NCBI RefSeq assembly: GCF_041260155.1
Contig: NC_091936.1
Coordinates: forward strand, 44,428,930-44,492,929
Reading direction: 5' to 3'
DNA: 64,000 bases
Source of the DNA: Ptychodera flava
Lineage: Eukaryota; Hemichordata; Enteropneusta; Ptychoderidae
Within the stretch, counting starts at the first letter, position 1; each line of letters begins with the position of its first letter. The translations under genes were made by a program, and so were the position numbers. Under the pieces are notes generated by a model that was not told the DNA's origin, ran no database searches, and saw only the letters and a program-made list of their open reading frames with translations. Shown here one piece after another: positions 1 through 9,406 of the stretch.

Positions 1-1128
1 AGGCTGACATGTAGTCTAGAGACGTTCGGAGTGAGCTATGGCATACCGCTAAGCATGAACGTAGCCTAATATTCGGTCCATGCGTAAGGCAGGCCCCAAA
101 TAACGTTCTGGATATCGACACGATGATCGTGTTGGTAAGCAAGAAAAAACACCTTATCGACACAATCATAATAACTTGCCATTAAATGCAAATTGTACAC
201 TTATGTCACCATTTTGCTGTATCAAGTGGTCTCAAATGTATGGCTTTCGTGTTGAAAGAGTTTCCACGTGTGACTAAAAGTGTGTTCTCCATAATTAGCC
301 TTAGACCCACGTGTTCAATTGACAATTGAATTGCTGACATAGCTTGCTAAAATCCTATCGCTGTTTCATAATAAACAACCAATGAAATCGTGTTCGCGAT
401 CTCAATTTTCACGTTTTCGAGACTCAAAGTGCCCCCCTAAAATGAATTCGAGAACATATACAAACAAAATTGCAGCTTCAAACATACAACAACATGAGGT
501 GTGTGGATTAATGCTTCCCCCCCCCCCCCCCAGCAAGTGTGTTCGAATCCCACTCCGGATGAACAATTTTTTTCTTTTTTCTTTCATTCTTTCCATTATT
601 TTGTAATTTTTCTCTTCTCTCACCCTCTTTTTTCCGATTTTTTCTCCTTTCTCGTTACAGTCATTGAATTTTGACAATGTCCGCTGATCTTTGATGGAGA
701 TTCAGAACTTTAAATTTACAAAGTATCATGCCTTTAGCTATAGGGAAGACAAGTGCGCGGATACACATTAAAGTAAATTTACTTGCCCAAAGTTCTGTAT
801 CCTTTGAAACACAGTAACAGTACGTTTTTGAAAAGAGGAGAACAAAATAAAATCATTCGCAGGTCATTCAGCCAGCGACCATGGACATTTGCCGGGCAGG
901 GCGCGGCATGGCCCCAGGAATTTTTTGGGACTGTTGGCTGATGAGAGCCTCTTATTATACGACACTTAACTATTCTAAGGTCTTAAAATACGTTAAGAAC
1001 ATTTCCTTTTATCGTTTCCTAGGAACGTTCCTTGTTTTAACTTAGTTATACCACTCTCCGCCTCGTGCCCATTGTTCTAACCATGCTTTCTAATTTCCAT
1101 AACCGAATATTTTATTATTACCACCTGG
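1..1128. other. Intergenic, no gene recognised
   Basis: I see no conserved protein, splice pattern or RNA gene here. Short open frames near 382-677 run through a poly-C tract and a tRNA-like fragment listed separately. The rest is AT-rich unique-looking sequence. Confidence 0.5.
440..600 (+). repeat. Possible tRNA-derived SINE relic with poly-C tract
   Basis: The sequence GTTCGAATCC at 541-550 is a perfect pol III B-box core, as in the T-psi-C arm of a tRNA. It is preceded by a run of C at about 517-530 and followed by a T/C-rich tail. No convincing A box or cloverleaf can be drawn upstream, so this is at most a decayed tRNA-derived repeat and not a functional tRNA. Confidence 0.3.
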
Positions 1129-1459
1129 CTTTCTTTTGTTTAAAAAATGTCCGATTTACAAGTTCTTTTGTTTAAAAGTGTCCGATTTGCTAATAAATCG
1201 GACAGTTCTTTTGTTAAAAACTGCGGCTGACTCGCAGCGTGTTTGCAAGGTTATATCTGATTGGTCGATTGTCACTATTCACAGCAACTTAGGGAGTTTA
1301 TTTGTATTGTTTTAATTATATTGGTAAGATTCAGCCAACCAATAGGATAACAGCTTCGAAATCGCTGCAAGTCGCCCCAAAAACTGTCCGGTTTACTAGT
1401 AAATCGGACACTTTTAAACAAAAGAACTTGTAAAATGGACACTTTTCAACAAAAGAAAG
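1129..1459. mobile_element. 331-bp MITE with ~100-bp terminal inverted repeats
   Basis: The left end begins CTTTCTTTTGTT and the right end finishes with an almost exact reverse complement, AACAAAAGAAAG. Each arm is about 100 bp and contains two direct copies of an AAGTGTCCGATTT-like motif. The roughly 130-bp centre carries ATTGGTCGATTGTCAC and CACAGCAACTTAGGGAG motifs that recur at 17.3 and 17.8 kb. The flanks CACCTGG (left) and CACGTGG (right) differ by one base, so any target duplication is imperfect. No coding capacity. Confidence 0.7.
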
Positions 1460-1630
1460 TCACGTGGCGACGAGTTAAAAAAACAAATGCGAGACATTAT
1501 ACCAGAAGAAATTTATTTCACCATCAAGTACAGAGTAAAGACACTTTAAAAGAATCACCGGACTGAATTAATTTTGCACGACTGTACATCTCAAAATCAA
1601 TAGGCCAAACCCGGAATTCGAATCGACCAC

Positions 1631-1717
1631 GGTACAAACAAAGCCATGTGCGCAAACGCGCACAGACGTACGTGTATTTCCATGCGCGTTCAGTACACAT
1701 GTGGGTTTGTTTGTACC
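1631..1717. repeat. Hairpin-forming inverted repeat
   Basis: GGTACAAACAAA (1631-1642) is matched by its exact reverse complement at 1706-1717. The pairing continues inward with mismatches (CCATGTG against CACATGTGG), enclosing CpG-rich sequence. It may be a small foldback repeat. Confidence 0.45.
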
Positions 1718-2500
1718 GGCATCACGTGATTATTTGGGCGTACTGAGTATGTAGAACGGCGTACGCATCGCGTCCTTTTTATTCCGGAGTAGAACCATTA
1801 CAGGTCACCGTGAAATAACGGTATTGATTGCAAATATCACTTCTGTGTTAAGGCTATTGTCATCACGATCATTCGAAGCTGAAATTTAAGACTTCAAAGT
1901 CAGTTATCAACACTGAATGTAGAGGTTTCTGTCGCCTTTGGTAAAGTTAAATCTAGCTACAGGCAGTTAAATTACGATATTCAATTACCATATTGTCGTT
2001 TTTCTGAAACCGTACGATGACGAGAGCTGTACTTCCATGCGAGCGATCCTTCCTGCGAGGCATGCTGCAAGACGTATACATGTGCGTGTCAACAAACCCG
2101 CGCGGCAATCCAACTCGATCGGGCAGTATTTAGCGTTTGTATGTCACTATATACAGAAGCACAAATTTGGCTTATTTCTTCACTGAACAAGATTTCAAGA
2201 TGGATGAAAGGGAATAACATGTAATTTCGAACAAAAAAGGATAAAAGTTAAAAAATAATGGGGCTTTAAGGCCTGGAAGAAAAAATAAAATAAAAATAAT
2301 CCACTGACAGAGTGTGTTAGTTGACGTAAACGCACTTGTTGTCGACGTAAAACTCAGAGGTCAAAGTAAATTTCGACCCCTTAGCATTCTAGTAAAAATT
2401 GACACCACAATTTTGTGACGACATTTGACGTAGGCATGACGCTGTGTGACGTAGGGTCTTGTTTCGTGTCATAAGTAGAAACTAATGAAGTTGAGCTTAG
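1718..2500. other. Intergenic, no gene recognised
   Basis: No ORF with a recognisable domain and no clear repeat architecture. CpG-rich stretches occur near 2030-2130, without an associated gene that I can identify. Confidence 0.4.
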
Positions 2501-2944
2501 GGAGTTCAGTACTTGAAGAATTCAGTGACTTGGTTCAGAAATCGCTAACCAGTTGAAGGATTCAGTGAGTGGGTTCAGAAATCGCTGACCACATGAAGAA
2601 TTCAGCGAGTGGGTTCAGAAATCGCTAACCACTTGGAGGATTCAGTGAGTGGGTTAAGAAATCGCTGACTAGTTGAAGGATTCAGTGAGTGGGTTCAGAA
2701 ATCGCTAACCAGTTGAAGGATTCAGTGAGTGGGTTCAGAAAACGGTGACCACATGAAGAATTCAGTGAGTGGGTTCAGAAAACGCTGACCACATGAAGAA
2801 TTCAGTGAGTGGGTTCAGAAAACGCTGACCACATGAAGAATTCAGTGAGTGGGTTCAGAAAACGCTGACCACATGAAGAATTCAGTGAGTGGGTTCAGAA
2901 AACGCTGACCACATGAAGAATTCAGTGAGTGGGTTCAGAAATCG
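2501..2944 (+). repeat. 40-bp minisatellite, about 11 copies
   Basis: A 40-bp unit beginning TTCAGTGAGTGGGTTCAGAA repeats head to tail. Early units carry scattered substitutions (ATCGCTAACC against AACGCTGACC). Units from about 2761 to 2940 are essentially identical, which suggests recent local amplification at the distal end. Degenerate copies continue to about 3000. Confidence 0.9.
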
Positions 2945-3602
2945 GCAAGCCGAATGTGGATGACTAGTGGAAAAATTCGGTCAGTGGTGTAAGAAAACGG
3001 ATGTTAATTTTGGCATGCATTACGCGCCATAGTACGTACACAATTACACAATACACAATTAACATATTGGTCACTAGCGCTAGCACATCACGTAGAAATG
3101 AAATTTGATCATTTCCCACCTTCCTTAAATCTTTATCTCTACGGTGCAGTCGTCGAGTCATCATGGTGCTCTCTCGAAAATCTGGATCTTGAGAAAATTA
3201 AAAGTCTGAAACATAAATTATGAGTAGTGAAACTTTACACACATTCGTGACGGCAACCCAATTAAGACATACATTGCTTGTAGATCTCGTTTCCCAAATG
3301 GAGAGTGGTGATATCACGAGAAACAACATGTGCAATTTATCTGGCTGCCTCGGGTTATGTTGCAATTTGTTCGACACTGAAAAGTTTTTAAGTCGACAGT
3401 GAATTACGGCTAGGCCTTGATTCACATTCCATGCAACGTCAAGTCAAGAATTCCCGCTATATGAAATCAGGAATCATACGGAATCCCAGTTTGTAAGAGT
3501 TTAGGGTTAGAGTTAGGAGTTTCAGCCTTAGCGTTCTGACATTTAAAACATATTTTTCTGAGAAGAGCCAAAGTATGGGAGTGGAGGGGCTTGTTGAGGC
3601 CT

Positions 3603-3905
3603 TGTTACAACCGATAACGTAGTAACTAACCGATAACGTAGCAAACCCGATAACGTAGTAAAAATTTACCGATAACGTAGTAAATCAACCGATAACGTAG
3701 TAACGAACCGATAACGTAGTAAATTTTCTAACCGATAACGTAGTAAAAATTTACCGATAACGTAGTAATTTTTCCTAACCGATAACGTATCAACAAATTT
3801 ACCGATAACGTATCAATGAACCAATAACGGATTAAATCAACTGATAACGTAGAAAAGTCAACCAATACCGCATCAAAACAACCAATAATATATCAATTAA
3901 CTGAT
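3603..3905 (+). repeat. Left arm: 16-bp repeat array (ACCGATAACGTAGTAA)
   Basis: About twelve recognisable 16-bp units with variable 2-8 bp linkers. The outer ten are nearly exact. Those beyond about 3810 degenerate (ACCAATAACGGATTAA, ACTGATAACGTAGAAA). Confidence 0.9.
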
Positions 3906-3967
3906 AATATCTGATTAAGTTTTTCATTAGGAGCGATAGATCGATCGATTTATAGATAAAGAAGTAT

Positions 3968-3982
3968 TAGATAGATAGACAC

Positions 3983-4045
<63 letters not shown>
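3968..4045 (+). repeat. (GATA)n microsatellite
   Basis: Uninterrupted GATA repeats sit inside the left arm of the foldback element. ATCGATCGAT-rich sequence surrounds them to about 4290 and is mirrored near 7210-7450. Confidence 0.95.
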
Positions 4046-4495
4046 GGAATAGGTCGAGCAATATATCGATAAATAAATCGATCACTCAATCGATAGATCG
4101 ATGGATCTATCTATCGATGTTTGATAGATGGTCGATCAATCGATCAATCGATCGATAGATAAATTAATGGGCAGATCGATCGATAGAACAAAGGATTCAT
4201 CAATTCGATAGCAAGATAGATGAATTAATCGATAGATCGATCGATCGGTTCGATAAATTGGTCAATAGATAGATAGATCGATTTGTTATCACATTGTCTC
4301 GTACGTAATTTTCTTTAATTCTATTTATTTTTTCCGTTTAGCATTAATTGTCACAAATTTCTGCAGCAAATTGTGTTTCGACTGTTTTCATGGTAGTACG
4401 GACGACTAAGTTGATCTAAATGTTGTTAAACTACTGGAATAGGTTTGGGAAGTTATTTCTAGTCTTGCTATAGTAGCTATACAGTTTAGTTCTAG

Positions 4496-5177
4496 CACAG
4501 AGGAACATAGACAGAGTGGCAACGGGTATTGTTTAAGGCGTGAAGCGGTTACGTAACCCATCCATGTTCGCCTCGCCTCAGGTTGCTCTCGCCTCTCTTT
4601 TCCGTAGAGTGCCGACCATGCATCCTTCGGTAATTTTCGGATTTTCGCCAATTGTTAAGCGAAAGTATGTTCGGCAAAGTTTGTGTTGTTGTTGTCGTGT
4701 GGTGCTGAGCGGAATTGACGTGCTGGCGAAAACGGGAGTGTTTTGAGCTTCAGGAAAGTGAGTTTTACCGTTTTAAAAATTCCTCTCATATTTTTATGAA
4801 TAAATAATGAGTGTGTTTGAACCAAATTTGAAAGTCTTTTATCGATACTGTCTGGTTTTACTCAATACCGTCTTTTACACGTGCGTCAAGGAAGGACATG
4901 TTTATGAAACTGCTGGCGTGTTATGTTTTGATTGGCGTGAAGCAGTGTTTCTGGCCTGAGAGCTCACAAAGAAACTATGGTTGCTACGCGACTGGCAGTA
5001 CGATGCCATCTCGTCGTATTTTTCGCATAATCTCGTGTAATTATCAACCACAAACAAAGCCTCCAAAAAGTTTAACACCTTTGAAGCTCATTTTAATATG
5101 AAAAGCCAATAGTCTACCGAGACGACCATGGAACAAAAGGCATGCAAGCGTTGCCACTCTGTCTATGTTCCTCTGTG
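4496..5177. mobile_element. 682-bp non-autonomous DNA transposon nested in the foldback element
   Basis: A perfect 29-bp terminal inverted repeat starts CACAGAGGAACATAGACAG at 4496 and ends with its reverse complement at 5177. It is flanked by the 7-bp direct repeat GTTCTAG (4489-4495 and 5178-5184). The interior is richer in G+C than its surroundings but has no recognisable transposase. A 7-bp duplication does not match the usual 8 bp of hAT or P elements, so I do not assign a superfamily. Confidence 0.85.
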
Positions 5178-6528
5178 GTTCTAGTTGGGTAAAATCCGAA
5201 GAGACAGTATAAGTACCGCAATCACCGACAGCCAACATCGCAAATTTCACACACATATTGTATACGTCACCGATAGAAGTAACTGCATATTAATGATTAG
5301 CCAAAGAACATTAATTAGTCATTCGTACAATTGACGATTTTTCGTGTTATTGAAAATTTCCATCGGGTGTATTTGAAAAAGGTAACCATATCAGTGATTA
5401 ATATGCAGGAACATGCAATATAAATGTATGAGTGAACTCTGGTAAGGCCAAGAAAAATAACAAGCTCGTTTCTCATCTTACACATATTGCAAAAATGATG
5501 CGGTGACGCGGGTTTCTTTTCTCCTCAATTTTTTTATTCTTCAACCAACAAGAACGCGCAAAAAACATGAAAACGACACAGGAATGCACGCAGAAATATA
5601 TGCACAGCTGTGTTGCTTTAGTATTTTTGTATAGCAACAGTTCTGTTGACTTTTAGTGCAGCAGTGCACAGTTTTGTCAATTTAATATAAAAGTGACGTA
5701 TGTGTACAGTTCTGAATGGAATGTTATAGTGTCAGTTATTTTGTTTACAGTTCTGTTTTATACAGCACTGTGTTATGCATCGCGTATTTTTGCGGGTTTT
5801 TAAAATTTTATTTCCTCATGAGCAGAAAAAAGGTTGACGTGGGGGTCTGAATTGACGCGCGCGAGGATGAGAAACAAACTTTTTATTTTAATTGGCCTAT
5901 GCGTTTTTTCTATCAGCTCTATAATATAATACTCAATAATTTTGCGATGTCCTCGTAATCCTAATTCAAATAAGATATGACGACGCGAATCACGACAGAA
6001 AGGATAAAAAGGAATGAAAAAGCAATATGTTGTCTACAAAATATGTTGACTTGGCTTGCTTACATGAGTAACTTGCAAAATTAATGAATACTGATTCTGA
6101 AGAATTCCATTGAACAATGAGTCAAGATTTACCTGTAATTCAGTCCCAGAATGAGAGTGACATTGTAAGCTTATTGTCATTTTGATATACTGACGTTGTA
6201 AATAACGAAATTTCATAATCGGTCATGTTGAAAACTTTTTTCCAAGTCCTACCACCTTAGAAAGTGTGTCGATAAAGACACTCACATGTGTGTTGTATCT
6301 TGAATTAAAAACTATCTACTGTTGATTGACCAATCAGAGTGCTCAATTCAGGGTGTTTTATCTACTCGTAAGCCTTGGTCACCAAATTCCAGAAACGAAT
6401 GACAGCGCCGTAGTAAAGTACTGTCCAATCAAAAGTGAACATGTCATATTCTGTAGACATCTGGTACGTTTTAATATTCAAATTTGGTAACACAGCGGAA
6501 ACCAGCTGCAACACAAAATCTGCTGTGC

Positions 6529-6569
6529 CCTAGGGCATTTATATAATGTGCCCTAGGGCATTTATAGGA
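6529..6569 (+). repeat. Duplicated palindromic motif TGCCCTAGGGCA
   Basis: Two direct copies of TGCCCTAGGGCATTTATA, each containing a 12-bp perfect palindrome, sit back to back inside the foldback element. Confidence 0.7.
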
Positions 6570-6728
6570 TGTTCCATTTCATTGGAAGGCTATTTCACAA
6601 GTGAAAGTTTTAATTCATATCCTAAACATGTTACATTGACAAAGGGGACGGTTGACGTAAACACATTGAAAACGAAAATATATCAGTTAGGGGCGATAGT
6701 TTTTAAGTTGGATAAAACCCTCGTACTC

Positions 6729-6829
6729 GGGCTCTTCTGGTATATAAAGTCCAACCCTACGATAAAATGTCTCGGCCTGCGGCCTCGACATTTTATCATT
6801 GGGTTGGACTTTATATACAAGAAGAGCCC
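6729..6829. repeat. 101-bp near-perfect palindrome
   Basis: Arms beginning GGGCTCTTCT and ending AGAAGAGCCC fold into one hairpin of about 50 bp per arm with few mismatches. The centre is around GGCCTGCGGCC. Direct copies of CCCTCGTACTCGGGCT flank it. It lies within the foldback element, off its centre. Confidence 0.85.
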
Positions 6830-7232
6830 TCGTACTCGGGCTTTATCCTATACTTCATCCTGCAGGAATATTTATTAATTATTTCGCATTTCCCCAATTG
6901 ATGAAATTCGATTCGTTATGTCTGAGTAATATCAAGACTAACTCTGAAGGTGTAACTGATTGACTATATATAAAAACGAAAGATACAACACTCATTAATA
7001 TTCAATTAGTTTCCATTTATTAATACATTATCGGTCGATTGATAATTTATTTGTTGACTTGGTGCATTTTCAGTTGATTGGAATCTGTACTCTTTGACTT
7101 GGCTAGGTTATTGGTTGGCTTGATACATAATTGGTTGATTTAATACGTCATCGGTTACTTTGATATGTTATTGTTCTCTTGGGCACATTATTGGTTGATT
7201 TGATACACTATCAATCGATCGATCTATCTATC

Positions 7233-7237
<5 letters not shown>

Positions 7238-7311
<74 letters not shown>

Positions 7312-7312
7312 C
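7238..7312 (+). repeat. (TA)n then (CA)n microsatellite
   Basis: About 30 TA units followed by a short CA run, inside the right arm of the foldback element between ATCGATC-rich tracts. Confidence 0.95.
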
Positions 7313-7499
7313 AATCGTTCTATTAGTCAAGCAATAGATCAATTCATTCAATCATTCAGTCGATAGAAAGATCGACCGATTGATATATCAGTACATCGAT
7401 AGACCAATCGGTCGATCTATCGATTGATCAATGGATTGATCGATCGATCGAGGATACATCTATCCCTAAGAATATATTCCCATGATTCATTTGATCCAA

Positions 7500-7730
7500 T
7501 ACATTGTCAGTTGATTTGATACGTTATCGGTAAATTTGTTAATACGTTATCGGTTAGGAAAAATTACTACGTTATCGGTAAATTTTTACTACGTTATCGG
7601 TTAGAAAAAATTACTACGTTATCGGTTCGTTACTACGTTATCGGTTGATTTACTACGTTATCGGTAAATTTTTACTACGTTATCGGGTTTGATACGTTAT
7701 CGGTTAGTTACTACGTTATCGGTTGTAACA
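7500..7730 (-). repeat. Right arm: 16-bp repeat array (TTACTACGTTATCGGT)
   Basis: This is the mirror image of the left-arm array, about ten clear units with the same linker order. One linker differs slightly, and one unit reads GTATCAA where the left arm has GTAGCAA. Confidence 0.9.
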
Positions 7731-7735
7731 GGCCT

Positions 7736-9406
7736 TTCCAATGTCGTATTGAATCATTCTCGCGAGCCAGAGCAATAATTTCCGCTCCGCTGACCTACGC
7801 AAAAATCAATCTCTTAACGGGTAGCGCTGAGCTTTTGCCGTAAAGAGGCGTGTGGTCTGCGACGATGTATTGAATTCAAACGGTAGCAGAAGAATCACGT
7901 ACAACGAGCTATGAAGACAGTGATACAATATAGTCAAGACTATAGCCATACTATGTTTCAGGTTCCGGAAAAACATAAACCCTCCAAAATATACAAACAA
8001 AGACAATTAAAATCAAAAGCAAAAGTTAACGCTATCGCAGATCAAATCAGAAATCTAATTGGCAATGTGCAACATACTCTCTGCGTAGCAAACAGTGAAT
8101 TCAACTTCTTCTATCAATCATTTGGTTCGCTGTTTTCCGTAATCTATTACACGTTTATCTTCAGCACGTTTTAGATTTTCGTAATCCGATAAAACAAGCG
8201 ACATGGTATTTTCAGTCTGGGTTCAACCTCCGTTGAGAATGTAGCTTGCAAAGGCAAATGCAGTAAAACTCAAGACCATAATCTGAAAATACAATGAATG
8301 ACACTGTGCTCCCATTTGTCCGGAGCTGATGTAAGGTTGTCCCAAATTTGAACAGCTAAAGTAGTTCAGAGAAGATGCTTTGACCATAAAAAAGATCATG
8401 AGAAAAATTCTGAGTTAAGTCACCTAGAGGATCCAACAAAAAACCAAAGGTTAAAGTGACAGGTCGACTATTTTTAAAAAACCTGAAATATTTTTATCAT
8501 ATATGAAAATAAAATATTGGAACTACAAATGTAAATTTGCGGGACGAGGTCATCCCTACGAGCCTGAAAACCAACGTTTAAACTATCGGACAAGTGCCTT
8601 CAGAGAAGATCATCTTTTGACCAAAATCCAGAAAATTTGCCGTAAAATACTCACATGCAAAATGTATCAACATTTCAACAGCTCCGAATTACGTATTTCT
8701 CAGGCGCCTACAAGTCAAGTTCAAACCTACAATTAGACGAGCTGCTTCATAGATTTTCAAAAATGTTCATACATTAAATAAAATGATAAAAAATTCATGT
8801 GCAAATTATATAGTACTTTGAATAGGCCTAATGAATTCTAAATAGGTACCAAACGTCTGAAAACTCGGAACAACAGTACTTCAGTTTTTAATTGAAGACA
8901 ATTTTCATATCTCCATTGGGTGTTTTCTCTGCATGTTCACCATTGTTCACTGAAGGGAAATTTTTGCCCAATTCATCAAAATTAGGGGTCAGACGACTTT
9001 TTAAGGGGGGGGGGGCAGTATTTTTTAATGCTTACCAATGACATATCCTATCAAAAATACATGAACATAAACTGGCACTAGTATCCATGGAGACTGAACC
9101 ATAACTATGTCTTTGACTGTTCTTTTGGATGTGGACAATCCACGTTATGCACGTCATCAAAGTTGAATGACATGACATGCCATATTTTGTCGTTTCCGAC
9201 ATCGTCGTAAATCACGGCCTCTTTACGGCAACAGCTAAGCTTAGCTCGCGAGAGTGCTTTCCCGAGGGGCATTATGACTATAAACAACATTATTTACAGG
9301 TCACTACACTATGCACATGGGTCACCATCATATGGGCGTACTTGCGTGCTGTGTTTTGTGCGCGATTTTCGCAGAAGGCAGAAAATGGCTCGAAATGCGC
9401 TGATTG
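7736..9406. other. Intergenic with probable 1.4-kb inverted-repeat element
   Basis: The 13-mer GCCGTAAAGAGGC at 7837-7849 has an exact inverted partner at 9217-9229. The similarity extends to about 40 bp (7827-7868 against 9199-9238, both ending ACGATGT). This suggests a decayed inverted-repeat element. An 87-codon frame at 7911-8174 shows no recognised domain. A poly-G run lies at about 9005-9015. Confidence 0.45.

Larger units (their letters stand above)
3603..7730. mobile_element. 4,128-bp foldback (TU-like) DNA transposon with tandem-repeat arms
   Basis: The element starts TGTTACAACCGATAACG at 3603 and ends with the reverse complement at 7730. The 5-bp sequence GGCCT flanks it on both sides (3598-3602 and 7731-7735), consistent with a target-site duplication. 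Both arms are arrays of the 16-mer ACCGATAACGTAGTAA separated by short linkers, in mirror orientation. The linker order (CTA, AC, AATTT, ATCA, CGA, ATTTTCTA, AATTT and so on) is the same in both arms. Inward the repeats decay into GATA/ATCGAT-rich and TA-rich tracts. The architecture resembles the TU elements described in sea urchins and Drosophila FB elements. No transposase was recognised, so it is probably non-autonomous. Confidence 0.85.

Noticed and set aside
541-560. Functional tRNA gene suggested by a perfect B box
   Set aside because: No A box, acceptor stem or anticodon arm can be formed. The upstream sequence is a poly-C run.
4540-4746. 68-codon frame as a transposase fragment
   Set aside because: It lies within the 682-bp nested element but has no transposase-like motif.
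6546-6878. 110-codon frame as a gene
   Set aside because: It runs straight through a 101-bp palindrome inside a transposon and shows no domain.
7911-8174. 87-codon frame as a small gene
   Set aside because: No recognised motif, no splice partners, and it lies inside a probable repeat element.
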